A DNA stretch of 64,000 bases from Pseudomonas fluorescens (GTDB lineage: Bacteria > Pseudomonadota > Gammaproteobacteria > Pseudomonadales > Pseudomonadaceae). The stretch is from positions 1-64,000 of the forward strand of contig NZ_JAGGOF010000090.1 of NCBI RefSeq assembly GCF_018614775.1. The letters are read 5' to 3'. Of the stretch, positions 1 to 8,714 are shown piece by piece. Position numbers and translations under genes: made by a program. Below the pieces are notes generated by a model, which was not told the origin of the DNA, ran no database searches, and was given only the letters and a program-made list of their open reading frames with translations. The first letter of the stretch is position 1; every line of letters starts with the position of its first letter.

Positions 1-60
1 CAGCTTGTTTGAACGCCCATTGAGCATCGAACAGCTTGAATACCGAAGGCAAAAGCGAAC

Positions 61-95
61 AGAGCTGAAGGCTGCCCAAGGCAGCCTTCAGCTCT
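61..95. terminator. Perfect 16-bp hairpin near the left edge
   Basis: Positions 61-76 and 80-95 are perfectly complementary around a 3-base loop. On the plus strand the stem is followed by GAAAGGTTTT. On the minus strand a TTTT run follows about five bases after the stem. It probably ends a gene entering from the left, and may also stop the minus-strand exporter gene that ends at 171. Positions 2-97 are open in one plus frame, but that short tail is not recognisable. Confidence 0.6.
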
Positions 96-170
96 GAAAG
101 GTTTTACCGGACACTAGTGACGCAGAGCGTGGGAACGATCGAATGCTGACACTTTTACGCTTCGTTTTGG

Positions 171-1103
171 CTACCCGCGCCGCAATGGCGCCCCTTGCCC
201 CCAGCGCTCGCGAATCCAGCCGTAGCCGCTGACCAGCAAGATACCGCTCAGCACCAGAACGGCGCCGGCAATGAAGTTCGGCTCCAGCGGCTCGTTCAGC
301 AGCCACACACCAAAGCCGATGCCGTACAACGGTGTCATGAACGACAGCACGCCCAGTTGCGAGGCCAGGTAACGGCGCAGCAGCGAAAACCAGATCAGGA
401 AACTGGCGAACGACACCAGCAGCACCTGGAACGCCAGGCTGGCCAGCAGTTGCGGCGTAGGGTTGATCGTCGTCGCTTGCCCGAGGATCGCCGCCAGTGC
501 GATGAGCACGACACCAGCGCCGACCAGTTGATACAGCAGCGTCTGGCTGGCGGGCAGGTCCGTCAATCGCGAACAGCGCACCGTTACTGTGGTCGCGCCC
601 CAGAGCACGCCGGCCAGCAGGCCCATGCCATCACCGAGCAGCGAGCTGCCGTTCGCCGCACCCGACCCGCCACTGAAGGCCACCACGACCCCGGCGAACG
701 CCACGCCGATGCCCGTCCACTGCAAAGGCTTGAGGCGTTCGCTGGGCAGTTTCCAGTGCAGCCCAAGGGCGGCGAACATTGGCGCGGTGTAGAGGAAGAT
801 CACCATGTGCGACGCCGTCGTGTGGCGCAGGCCTTCGCCCACCAGCACGAACTCCAGGGCAAACAGCAAGCCCACCAGCAACCCCGGGCGCCAACTGCCA
901 TCGGCCAGGGACAGGCGCTCGCCACGGGCCCGCACCAGCAGCCAGACCAGCACCGCAGCGATGGCAGAGCGCAGGCCCAGTTGCAGCATCGGCGCCATGT
1001 CGGCAGCGCTGGCCTTGATCGCAACTTGCTGGAAACCCCAGATGGCGCAGAGGCCGGTCATCAGGGCACAGACCTGGCCATCCAAGGCGCGGCGAGTGGT
1101 CAT
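171..1103 (-). CDS. EamA/DMT-superfamily inner-membrane transporter
   Basis: This 310-residue protein has about ten hydrophobic segments arranged as two EamA repeats, the architecture of drug/metabolite transporters. The first segment carries the ICAIWG-like stretch usual in this family. It is expected to export a small metabolite or amino acid across the inner membrane; the substrate cannot be told. It is divergent from an AraC-type regulator (start 1212) across 108 bp, a common arrangement in which the regulator controls the exporter. The start at 1103 is the first ATG before the repeat begins, and the length is normal for the family. Confidence 0.85.
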   Translation of the reverse strand: MTTRRALDGQVCALMTGLCAIWGFQQVAIKASAADMAPMLQLGLRSAIAAVLVWLLVRARGERLSLADGSWRPGLLVGLLFALEFVLVGEGLRHTTASHMVIFLYTAPMFAALGLHWKLPSERLKPLQWTGIGVAFAGVVVAFSGGSGAANGSSLLGDGMGLLAGVLWGATTVTVRCSRLTDLPASQTLLYQLVGAGVVLIALAAILGQATTINPTPQLLASLAFQVLLVSFASFLIWFSLLRRYLASQLGVLSFMTPLYGIGFGVWLLNEPLEPNFIAGAVLVLSGILLVSGYGWIRERWGQGAPLRRG

Positions 1104-1211
1104 GGGAACAGTCCTTGGTTGAATTCGATGAAAGGATTGTCTGCCTGACAGCTTTGCTGGATATAGTGATTACCCGACAAGCCATCCCGGTATTCCGTCA
1201 GAGCCGTCGAT

Positions 1212-2003
1212 ATGTCCATGCCTGCCCAGCACGTGAAGATCCCGCCGTTCGAAACGGCCCTGCCCGTGCCGATTTATTTTCGCAGCGCCTGCATGCCCGC
1301 ACATGCCACCTACCCCCGCCACCGGCATGCCTGGGGCGAATTCGTCTATTCCTACAGCGGGGTCATGGAGATCGAGACCGCCGGGCACCATTACCTGGCG
1401 CCACCGCAGTACGGTATCTGGCTGCCGCCGGACCTGGAACATGTCGGGTTCAATCGGCATGAGGCCTGTCACTGCTCGTTGTATCTGGCGGCGGAACTGT
1501 GCGCTGCGTTGCCGACCGAGGCTTGCGCGTTGACCTTGAGCCCGTTGATCCGCGCACTGCTCGAAGAACTGCGCAGCGACCCGCCGGGCCAGTCGCAAAC
1601 GCCCGAACAGCAGCGGCTGCTTCAGGTGCTGGTGGACAAGCTAACCCAGGCGCCCCATGTCGGCAGCTACCTGCCCTCCTCCGACGACCCGTTGTTGGGC
1701 TCGGTATTGCGGACATTGGAGGCCAACCCCGGCGATCCACGTTCGCTGCCGGAACTGGCTCGCGCCGCCCACACCACCGAGCGCACGCTGATGCGCCGGG
1801 CACAGCGGGATCTGGGCATGTCATTGATGGAATGGCGCCAGCGCCTGAAAGTCATCGAAGCCCTGGCCCGGCTCGAACGGGGCCAGACCGTGGAAACCAT
1901 CGGCCTGGACCTGGGCTACAACAGCGCCTCGGCGTTCATCAGCATGTTCCGCAAGATGATGGGCACCACGCCGGACGAGTATCGGCGGCGGCATATGGCG
2001 TGA
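1212..2003 (+). CDS. AraC-family regulator with N-terminal cupin sensor
   Basis: This 263-residue protein begins with a cupin-like segment (around residues 25-90, with a His-rich RHRHAWGEF stretch) and ends with the two helix-turn-helix motifs of AraC proteins (about residues 165-260, including LGYNSASAFISMFRKMMGTTPDEYRR). This layout is typical of one-component regulators that bind a small molecule in the cupin. It is transcribed away from the DMT transporter gene, which is its likely target. An in-frame ATG two codons downstream is an alternative start. Confidence 0.88.
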   Translation: MSMPAQHVKIPPFETALPVPIYFRSACMPAHATYPRHRHAWGEFVYSYSGVMEIETAGHHYLAPPQYGIWLPPDLEHVGFNRHEACHCSLYLAAELCAALPTEACALTLSPLIRALLEELRSDPPGQSQTPEQQRLLQVLVDKLTQAPHVGSYLPSSDDPLLGSVLRTLEANPGDPRSLPELARAAHTTERTLMRRAQRDLGMSLMEWRQRLKVIEALARLERGQTVETIGLDLGYNSASAFISMFRKMMGTTPDEYRRRHMA

Positions 2004-2037
2004 GCCTGCCTTGATGGCGGCGGTGTGGCGGATATCG

Positions 2038-2252
2038 CCATCGCGAGCAGGCTCGCTCCCACATTGATCAGCCACACTGGCATGGACCCTTGTGGGAGCG
2101 GGCTTGCTCGCGAAGGCGGCGGTTCGGCCAGCATTGGTGTCGACTGACACGACGTCTTCGCGGGCAAGCCCGCTCCCACAGGGTTTCGGGGTGTTCGTGG
2201 AGTCTGCGGTCAACGCAATTCCACTGTGGGAGCGAGCCTGCTCGCGATAGCG
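2038..2252. repeat. Cluster of four REP palindromes (two inverted pairs)
   Basis: Four copies of the Pseudomonas REP core lie at about 2038-2063, 2089-2117, 2155-2181 and 2224-2252, in alternating orientation, so they form two facing pairs of the REPIN kind. The last copy overlaps the 3' end of the ArsR-type regulator gene and supplies its final codons. Confidence 0.85.
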
Positions 2253-2965
2253 TCAGCCGGCGCGACATCCCTCTCGACGTTAACGCCAAACCGCCGCGCA
2301 ATTTCCTTGCGACCGCTGGCGGTCAACCCCAGCGCCCGGCTGTCCCGGTCCTGAATCAGCCACTTGCGTTTGATCGCCACGTGCAGCAACGCCGCCCCCA
2401 AGGCGCCGCCCAGGTGTGGACGGCGCATGCTCCAGTCCAGGCAGGGGCAGGCAAATCGGCGCCGTTGGGTGGCGAGCACCTGTACGTCAATGCCCAACCC
2501 CTCGAACAACTTTTCGCCCGACTCACTCAGCCGATAACCTGGCCCGTCCACCTCCACCAGCCATCCAGCCTCCAGCAGGCGGTCATGCAGCCGCACGGCC
2601 AAAGTACCGGCCATGTGGTCGTAGCAGGTACGGGCAAATTGCAGGCGATCCGGTGTGCGCGAGGTGAAGGTCGGCGCGGCGTCCTGGCCGATCACCATCA
2701 ACGCCTCAAGGGCCTGGGCGACGCGCTTGTCCGCCAGGCTGTAGTAGCGATGACGGCCCTGGACATGCAGGCGCACCAGGGCCAGGTCCTTGAGCTTCGC
2801 CAAGTGGGCGCTGGCGGTGGACGCGCTGACGTCGGCGATGCTGGCCAACTCCGTGCTGGTCCGAGCATGACCATCCATCAATGCACAGAGCATTCGAGTG
2901 CGGGCCGGCTCGGCAATGGCCGCGGCCACTTGAGAGACGCCCCGGTCATGTAGTTCTGCGTCCAT
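2210..2965 (-). CDS. ArsR-type winged-helix transcriptional regulator with long C-terminal domain
   Basis: This 251-residue protein has an N-terminal ArsR/HTH_20 winged helix (about residues 8-90; RTRMLCALMDGHARTSTELA, then SASTASAHLAKLKDLALV as the recognition helix). About 160 further residues follow, longer than simple ArsR repressors. The extension includes a Cys pair (RRRFACPCLDW), which could be redox- or metal-sensitive, though that is inference. The last ~14 residues (AIASRLAPTVELR) are encoded by a REP element, so the original end was probably replaced. The gene is divergent from a cytochrome P450 gene 81 bp away and may control it. Confidence 0.82.
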   Translation of the reverse strand: MDAELHDRGVSQVAAAIAEPARTRMLCALMDGHARTSTELASIADVSASTASAHLAKLKDLALVRLHVQGRHRYYSLADKRVAQALEALMVIGQDAAPTFTSRTPDRLQFARTCYDHMAGTLAVRLHDRLLEAGWLVEVDGPGYRLSESGEKLFEGLGIDVQVLATQRRRFACPCLDWSMRRPHLGGALGAALLHVAIKRKWLIQDRDSRALGLTASGRKEIARRFGVNVERDVAPADAIASRLAPTVELR

Positions 2966-3046
2966 ATTTCGCTCCCCGACGAATCAAGCCATGCAGCGTC
3001 TGGGGATAGTAGCAACACTTTCTCCATCACGAACAGGCAGCGCTCC

Positions 3047-4174
3047 ATGGACCCGATCACCGCCGCGACGCACAGCGATCCCTACCCTTTCTACGCCACG
3101 TTGCGCAGCGCCGGTGGCCTGGCATTCGATCCCGAACTCAACCTGTGGATCGCCAGCAGCGCCGAGGCGGTGTGCGCCGTGCTGCGCCATCCGGCCTGCC
3201 AGGTGCGCCCCACTCACGAGCCGGTGCCCAAGGCAATTGCCGCGGGTCCTGCCGGCCAGGTGTTCGGGCGACTGATGCGGATGAACGAAGGAGACCGGCA
3301 GCGTTGCCCGAGGGCGGCGATTGCGCCAGGGTTACAGGACATCGATCCCCATCAGGTCGAGGCGCTGGTCAGGACGCGTTTTCTCAGGGACGGCGCCGCA
3401 GGCCTGCACCATGCGCAGTTCATTTGGCCGACCAGCGTGGTGGCGACATTGCTGGGCTTCAACCCGGCGGACAGTCGCCTGGTCAGCGAACTGACGGGGC
3501 GTTTCGTCGCCTGTCTGTCGCCCCTCAGCCACGCCACGCAGTTGGACGCCGCACACCGGGCCACCGAGCAATTGATCACGTTGTTCCAGGCGCGGATCGA
3601 TGCGCGGGACAGCCTTTTGTCAGCGCGCATCTGCCAAGATTTCAAAGAGGCCGATCCGGACGGCCTCATTGCCAACCTGATCGGCCTGCTCGCACAGACC
3701 TATGAAGCCACGGCCGGCCTGATCGGCAACACAGTGCTGGCGCTGATCCACCATCCGGCGCTGTATCAGGCGATCAGGAATGAGCCCAAGCAAATCAGCT
3801 CGCTGCTGGCGGAAGTCCAACGCTTCGACCCACCGGTGCAAAACACTCGCCGATTCGTCGCCACCCCCTGCGAGATCCTCGGGAGGGTTTTGCACCCCGG
3901 CGATGCGATCCTGGTGCTGCTGGCCTCGGCCAACCGCGATCCACTGCTCAACCCGCAACCCGACGCCTTACTGCTGGACCGCCCGAACCGCCGCAGCTTC
4001 AGTTTCGGGACCGGGCAGCACGAATGCCCCGGTCAACACCTGGCACTGCTCATCGCCCAAGCCGCGCTAGGGACGATACTCCAGCGAGCACCAGGCCTGG
4101 CTCAGTTGGCCTGGCGCTACCGCCCCTCTGTCAACGGTCGCATCCCGTTGTTCAGCGATCCCCCGGCGTTGTAA
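3047..4174 (+). CDS. Cytochrome P450
   Basis: This 375-residue soluble P450 is slightly shorter than the usual ~400. The haem-binding loop FSFGTGQHECPGQ lies at residues 318-330 with Cys327 as the axial thiolate. The ExxR motif of the K helix is visible as EVQRF. The I helix reads AQTYEATAGLIGN: Glu220 is present, but the Thr that normally follows the acid is Ala221, with Thr one residue later. P450s need electron partners, and no ferredoxin or reductase gene is near. The substrate is unknown. It is divergent from the ArsR-type regulator, and the ribosome-binding site before ATG 3047 is weak. Confidence 0.88.
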   Translation: MDPITAATHSDPYPFYATLRSAGGLAFDPELNLWIASSAEAVCAVLRHPACQVRPTHEPVPKAIAAGPAGQVFGRLMRMNEGDRQRCPRAAIAPGLQDIDPHQVEALVRTRFLRDGAAGLHHAQFIWPTSVVATLLGFNPADSRLVSELTGRFVACLSPLSHATQLDAAHRATEQLITLFQARIDARDSLLSARICQDFKEADPDGLIANLIGLLAQTYEATAGLIGNTVLALIHHPALYQAIRNEPKQISSLLAEVQRFDPPVQNTRRFVATPCEILGRVLHPGDAILVLLASANRDPLLNPQPDALLLDRPNRRSFSFGTGQHECPGQHLALLIAQAALGTILQRAPGLAQLAWRYRPSVNGRIPLFSDPPAL

Positions 4175-4196
4175 CGTCCTGATCGACCGGCGCCGT

Positions 4197-4538
4197 TCAA
4201 TCGTCCCGGGTCAGCACTTCCAACAGCTCGATTTCAAAGATGAGATTGGCATTGGGCTTGATGTGGGCGCCCACGGAACGTTCGCCGTAGGCCAGGTGCG
4301 CCGGCACTTTCAGCTGACGCTTGCCGCCGACCCGCATGCCCATCAACCCGATGTCCCACCCCTTGATCACGCGGCCGGTGCCGATCACGCACTGGAACGG
4401 TTTGCCACGGCTGTAGGATGAATCGAATTCGGTGCCGTCTTCGAGCGTGCCACGGTATTGGGTGGTGATCAGCGCGCCTTTGACTACGCTTTTACCATCG
4501 CCCTGTTGCAGGTCGATGATGTGCAGTTCTTCGTTCAT
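4197..4538 (-). CDS. FKBP-type peptidyl-prolyl cis-trans isomerase
   Basis: This 113-residue single-domain FKBP (PpiC/FklB-like minimal form) should catalyse cis-trans isomerisation of Xaa-Pro bonds. Family landmarks include the VVKGALITTQYRGTLEDG strand, EFDSSY, VIKGWDIGLMGMRVGGKRQL and the HLAYGERSVG loop, with the aromatic and Asp residues expected in the pocket. It has no signal peptide, so it is probably cytoplasmic. The frame is open upstream, but homology begins at MNEELHII and a GGA lies a few bases before ATG 4538, so that start was chosen. It is divergent from the M4 protease gene. Confidence 0.9.
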   Translation of the reverse strand: MNEELHIIDLQQGDGKSVVKGALITTQYRGTLEDGTEFDSSYSRGKPFQCVIGTGRVIKGWDIGLMGMRVGGKRQLKVPAHLAYGERSVGAHIKPNANLIFEIELLEVLTRDD

Positions 4539-4698
4539 GGAGCATTTCCGTGTGGTTCGAGGCGCGGGTTTTCGCAGAAATCGGCGTGTCTGGCAAGCTT
4601 TGCGCCTACCGCATGGTTTGTGCCCCATCAGTGGGGAACCGCTGGAACCACTTCGGTTCACATGGGTATCGCCCTGCCGTTCAGATAAGGATTTTCTG

Positions 4699-5760
4699 AT
4701 GTTCGACTCTCGCCCGATTCACAGTTTCATTCCTCCGTACATCCTCAATCGCATCATTGCCCATGGCTCCGAGCAACAGCGTTCCAGCGCCCTCGGCACG
4801 CTGACCCACGTGCGCAACCTGCGGCACAACCCTGGCCCGCCGAGCACGCCACCGGCCGCCGCGAAACTGCCCAAGCCGGGCCAGGCCGGGCACCCGCAAC
4901 GCAGCGTGCATGATGCCCGGAACAGCATGGAACTGCCCGGCCAGCCGATACGCCTGGAAGGCCAGCCGGCCAGTGGCGACCCAGCCGTCGACGAGGCCTA
5001 CGATGCCCTCGGCGCCACCTATGATTTTTTCTGGAAAGTCCTGGGCCGCGACTCCATCGACAACAAGGGCTTCGCCCTGGTGGGCAGCGTGCATTATGGC
5101 CAGGGTTACCAGAACGCCTTTTGGAATGGCGCGCAAATGGTATTCGGCGACGGCGATGGCGAAATCTTCCAGCGCTTCACTCGTTCCCTGGACGTGGTGG
5201 CCCACGAACTGACCCACGGCGTCACCGAAAGTGAAGCCGGGTTGGTCTACGCCAACCAGTCCGGCGCGTTGAACGAGTCTGTCTCCGACGTGTTCGGCGT
5301 GCTGGTCAAGCAGTTCGTGCTCGAACAGACCGCCGACCAGGCGGACTGGCTGATCGGCGCCGACCTGCTCACCGACAAGATCAACGGTGACGGCCTGCGC
5401 AGCATGTCCAACCCCGGCACTGCCTACAATGACCCGCTGCTGGGCAAGGACCCACAGCCGGCGCACATGCGCGAGTTCGTCATCACCCGCGAGGACAACG
5501 GCGGCGTGCACATCAACTCGGGCATCCCCAACCGCGCCTTTTATCTGGTGGCGACCACGCTGGGCGGATTTGCCTGGGAAAAAGCCGGCCGGATCTGGTA
5601 TGAAACCTTGTGCGATAGAAGACTGGCCAACGACGCCTCCTTCAGCGACTTCGCCCGCCTGACCGTCGAGCACGCCCGCCAGCGCTTTGGTATCCGGGAG
5701 GTGCAAGCGGTGCAGAACGGCTGGCACCAGGTCGGCGTCGACCTGACACAGGAGAGTTGA
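4699..5760 (+). CDS. Protealysin-like M4 (thermolysin-family) zinc metalloprotease
   Basis: This 353-residue endopeptidase has the zinc motif HELTH with His169, Glu170 and His173, a third ligand Glu193 in NESVSD, and the later GGVHINSGIPNRAF segment with the catalytic His region. The N-terminus has no Sec signal and carries FIPPYIL within about 15 residues of the start. This matches the short protealysin-type propeptide (PPSP) rather than the long FTP/PepSY propeptide of secreted thermolysins. Start 4699 is preceded by TAAGG at good spacing; the frame is open further upstream but lacks homology there. The stop codon overlaps the next start (TGATG), so protease and presumed inhibitor are translationally coupled. 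Confidence 0.93.
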   Translation: MFDSRPIHSFIPPYILNRIIAHGSEQQRSSALGTLTHVRNLRHNPGPPSTPPAAAKLPKPGQAGHPQRSVHDARNSMELPGQPIRLEGQPASGDPAVDEAYDALGATYDFFWKVLGRDSIDNKGFALVGSVHYGQGYQNAFWNGAQMVFGDGDGEIFQRFTRSLDVVAHELTHGVTESEAGLVYANQSGALNESVSDVFGVLVKQFVLEQTADQADWLIGADLLTDKINGDGLRSMSNPGTAYNDPLLGKDPQPAHMREFVITREDNGGVHINSGIPNRAFYLVATTLGGFAWEKAGRIWYETLCDRRLANDASFSDFARLTVEHARQRFGIREVQAVQNGWHQVGVDLTQES

Positions 5761-6083
5761 TGAAAACCCTTCCAGACCTCGATGACAACGCGGTGGTACG
5801 GCTGTCACGCCAGGGCGGCGTGGCGGCCATTCACGCCTTGACCCGCCCACGGGAAATCGAATTCGCCCAGTGCGACATTACCCAGCGCACGCGCATCTGT
5901 TCCTTGCTGGAAGGTTGCCTGCCACTGGCCGCGCCTGCGCCCGGTCGTGGCGATCAGCGCTTTTTCCAGATCGAGGTGCGCTACCGCGCCAACGACCAGG
6001 ATGACGAAATGGTGCTCAAGGTGCCTGAGGACCAGGCACCCGGCGAGCTGGTTCACCTGTGGGACAAAGGCGAAGTGCTCTGA
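5760..6083 (+). CDS. Emfourin-like inhibitor of the adjacent M4 protease
   Basis: This 107-residue protein has no signal peptide. Its size, position directly after an M4 protease gene, one-base stop/start overlap and composition (VVRLSRQGGVAAIHALTRP, then QIEVRYRAND) match the emfourin family. These proteins were described as tight inhibitors of protealysin encoded in the same operon in Serratia. ATG at 5760 is preferred over a TTG one codon earlier because GGAG lies five bases before it. The inferred role is to hold the leaderless protease inactive inside the cell. It converges on the RcnB-like gene with only four bases between stop codons. Confidence 0.8.
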   Translation: MKTLPDLDDNAVVRLSRQGGVAAIHALTRPREIEFAQCDITQRTRICSLLEGCLPLAAPAPGRGDQRFFQIEVRYRANDQDDEMVLKVPEDQAPGELVHLWDKGEVL

Positions 6084-6087
6084 TGGC

Positions 6088-6396
6088 TTAACGCGTGGCG
6101 GGGGTGATCTTGAGAATCCGACCGGAGGCGATCACCACCATCACGTATTTGTCATTGATCTGCACCCATTGCGAACCCTCGTCCGGGGCTTCGAGGCCCT
6201 TTTCTTTCCAGTTCTTGATGGCTTTTTCCGAGCGCTGGTATTCGGCGGGCGTACGGTCGGCTTCCACCAATCGGCGCCCATTGTTGGGCGAATGCTCCAC
6301 CGCATCTCCGGTGGCTTGCGCCGCTTGTGCCACGGGGCCGAGGGCTCCGAGACCGGCGATCAGGACCAGGCTGGCGATCAGGGGTGACTTGCGCAT
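6088..6396 (-). CDS. RcnB-family small periplasmic protein
   Basis: This 102-residue protein has a clear signal peptide (MRKSPLIASLVLIAGLGALG, predicted cleavage near AQA). The C-terminal RcnB/YohN-like block reads GSQWVQINDKYVMVVIASGRILKI. RcnB proteins are periplasmic factors linked to nickel/cobalt homeostasis in E. coli; the Pseudomonas paralogues have no settled role. The start at 6396 was chosen because the signal peptide begins there; the longer upstream frame runs through REP-rich intergenic DNA. Confidence 0.75.
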   Translation of the reverse strand: MRKSPLIASLVLIAGLGALGPVAQAAQATGDAVEHSPNNGRRLVEADRTPAEYQRSEKAIKNWKEKGLEAPDEGSQWVQINDKYVMVVIASGRILKITPATR

Positions 6397-6518
6397 AGAA
6401 AAACTCCAGTTATTCAGGGTACTGAACTGGGACTTCAACGGCGGCAATTCATTCCTTTTTGCTGTGAAGGCTCCCACAGCGGTCTGTGGTAAACAGAAAT
6501 TTTGTGATCCCCCGACAC

Positions 6519-6607
6519 TGTGGGAGCGAGCCTGCTCGCGATAACGGCGGCACAGCCAACATTCTTGCAAACTGACCCACCGCTATCGCGAGCAGGCTCG
6601 CTCCCAC
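6519..6607. repeat. REP pair (REPIN) downstream of the MHYT gene
   Basis: Two REP cores face each other at about 6519-6543 and 6583-6607. The right arm and adjoining loop (ACTGACCCACCGCTATCGCG) are almost identical to those of the pair at 8892-8980 on the other side of the MHYT-GGDEF-EAL gene. Confidence 0.85.
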
Positions 6608-6635
6608 CGGTTTTTCAGGGGCCTTTAGATGCGTG

Positions 6636-8714
6636 TCAGGCCATCGCCACGCGTTTCGCCTGGCGGATGTCGAGGAGGAAGCGCTCGGCCGGCAGCGGAT
6701 GGCCCAGCAGGTAGCCCTGAAGCGAATCGCAGCCCAACTGGGTCAGGAAGTCCTGCTGCACGTCGGTCTCTACCCCTTCGGCCACGATCCGCAAGCCCAG
6801 GGCCTGGCCGAGGGCGACGATGGCGGAGACGATGGCCGCGTCATCGCTGTCGTGCTCCAGGTCGCGGACGAAGCCGCGATCGATCTTCAGCTCGTTGGCC
6901 GGCAGGCGCTTGAGGTACATCAGGCTGGAATAGCCGGTGCCAAAGTCGTCGATGGACAGGTCCACGCCCATATCGGACAGTTGCTGCAGCACCGTCATGC
7001 TCGCGTCTGCATCGCTCATGGCGGTAGTTTCGGTGATTTCCAGGGTCAGGCTGTTGGCCGGCAGGTGATGGGTCTCCAGTGCCTTGGCGACACTCTGCAC
7101 CAACCCGGTATGACAGAACTGCAAGGCCGAAAGGTTCACTGCGATGCGCCAGTCGGTGTAACCGAGCACGTACCATTCGCGCATCTGGCGGCAGGCTTCG
7201 TTCAGCACCCATTCGCCGATGGGGATGATCAACCCGGTCTTTTCCGCCAGGTCAATGAAGGTGTCGGGCATCAGCAGGCCCTGGGTCGGATGGGTCCAGC
7301 GCAACAAGGCCTCGGCGCCTACCGGACGACCGAGGACGGCGTCGAACTTGGGTTGGTAATACAGGCTGAACTGCTGCTGTTCGACGGCGACGCGCAAGTC
7401 CTGGAGCAGTTGCAATTGCTTGCGGGCGTTGCTGTTCATCGAAGCGTCGAAAAAGCTGTAGCCGTTTTTGCCCGCGCCCTTGGCGTGGTACATCGCCGCG
7501 TCGGCATTCATCAACAGTTCTTCGGCGTTGCAGCCATTACCCGGGTACACCGCAATGCCAACGCTGGCGGAGATCTGCAGATCATGCTCGGCTACCCGGA
7601 ACGTGCGGCCAATCAACCCGACCTGACGGGCGGCCAGGCGCAAGGCATCGTCGGGCTCGGCCAACTGCACCAGCAATACGAATTCATCCCCGCCGATCCG
7701 CGCCAGGGTGTCCTGGCTGCGCAAGTCTTCACGCAGACGCAGGGCCACGTCCCGCAGCAACAGATCGCCCATGTGGTGACCGAAAGCGTCGTTGACCGGC
7801 TTGAAACCATCGAGGTCGATGAACATCAAGGCAAAACAGCCCCCCTGCTCCTCCACGCGGTGCATGGCCTGGTCGATGCGGTCGGCCAGCAGCACGCGGT
7901 TGGGCAAACCGGTCAGCGGGTCGTGCAATGCCAACTGCGTCAGCTCGCGGTTGGCCAGGGTCAGGGATTGGGCCAGCTCGGCGGTGCGGGCTTCCAGGCG
8001 TGCGTCGAGGATCGAGGTCAACAAGGCGATGGCCAGTACCGCCAGGGTGGTGATCAGCACCACATTGTCCAGGCCCTTGCCGCTCAGCCCGTCCAAGGCA
8101 CCACAGAAACTGCCGTCGCGAAACTGCGCCCCGGCCATCCCGGTGTAGTGCATGCCGACAATGGCGATGCCCATGAACACTGCAGCACCGGCCCGGGCCA
8201 GGCGCACGTGAGGGCTATTCTGGCGCAGACGAAAGGCAATCCACAACGCCGCCGCAGAGGCACCGACAGCAATGACCAGCGAAGCCCCGAACAGCGTCGG
8301 GTCATAGTCGATGCCCGGCTGCATCTGCAATGCAGCCATACCGGTGTAATGCATGCCACTGATGCCCGCGCCCATGATCAGCGCGCCAAAAGCCAACTGC
8401 CATGTTGGCAGACTGGGCTGGCTCACCAGCCACAAGGCAAAACCACAAGACACGATGGCGATCAGCAGCGACAGCGCAGTGATAGAAGTATCGTAGCCAA
8501 GCTCCACCGGCAAGCTGAACGCCAGCATGCCGATGAAGTGCATGGACCAGACGCCCACCCCCATCGCCAAGGCGCCCCCACCCATCCACAGGTGCGCCGC
8601 GTGTCCCTGGGTGGTGGCGATACGCCCAGCCAGGTCCAGCGCGGTGTAGGACGCCAATACGGCAACAAACAGGGAAATGGAAACGAGCGCGGGGGAATAC
8701 GTACCAATGAGCAT
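6636..8714 (-). CDS. MHYT-GGDEF-EAL membrane c-di-GMP synthase/phosphodiesterase
   Basis: This 692-residue protein starts with a seven-helix MHYT sensor (about residues 1-250; WSMHFIGM, SGMHYTGM and VGMHYTGM, a fold proposed to bind copper and sense O2, CO or NO). A diguanylate cyclase domain follows, with intact GGDEF at 341-345 and an RSQD inhibitory site just before it. The phosphodiesterase domain has E468 of EAL, plus VNLS, EITE, DDFGTG, LKID and EGVET, so both domains look competent. The layout resembles P. aeruginosa MucR, and the intact GGDEF argues against NbdA, whose GGDEF is degenerate. ATG 8714 begins the first membrane helix. Confidence 0.92.
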   Translation of the reverse strand: MLIGTYSPALVSISLFVAVLASYTALDLAGRIATTQGHAAHLWMGGGALAMGVGVWSMHFIGMLAFSLPVELGYDTSITALSLLIAIVSCGFALWLVSQPSLPTWQLAFGALIMGAGISGMHYTGMAALQMQPGIDYDPTLFGASLVIAVGASAAALWIAFRLRQNSPHVRLARAGAAVFMGIAIVGMHYTGMAGAQFRDGSFCGALDGLSGKGLDNVVLITTLAVLAIALLTSILDARLEARTAELAQSLTLANRELTQLALHDPLTGLPNRVLLADRIDQAMHRVEEQGGCFALMFIDLDGFKPVNDAFGHHMGDLLLRDVALRLREDLRSQDTLARIGGDEFVLLVQLAEPDDALRLAARQVGLIGRTFRVAEHDLQISASVGIAVYPGNGCNAEELLMNADAAMYHAKGAGKNGYSFFDASMNSNARKQLQLLQDLRVAVEQQQFSLYYQPKFDAVLGRPVGAEALLRWTHPTQGLLMPDTFIDLAEKTGLIIPIGEWVLNEACRQMREWYVLGYTDWRIAVNLSALQFCHTGLVQSVAKALETHHLPANSLTLEITETTAMSDADASMTVLQQLSDMGVDLSIDDFGTGYSSLMYLKRLPANELKIDRGFVRDLEHDSDDAAIVSAIVALGQALGLRIVAEGVETDVQQDFLTQLGCDSLQGYLLGHPLPAERFLLDIRQAKRVAMA

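Noticed and set aside
2..97. Open frame at the left edge that could be the end of a gene
   Set aside because: Only 31 codons are visible, they run through a perfect hairpin and match nothing I recognise.
2038..2252. Regularly spaced repeats suggesting a small CRISPR array
   Set aside because: The repeats alternate in orientation, are palindromic and match REP elements found throughout the window; no cas genes are present.
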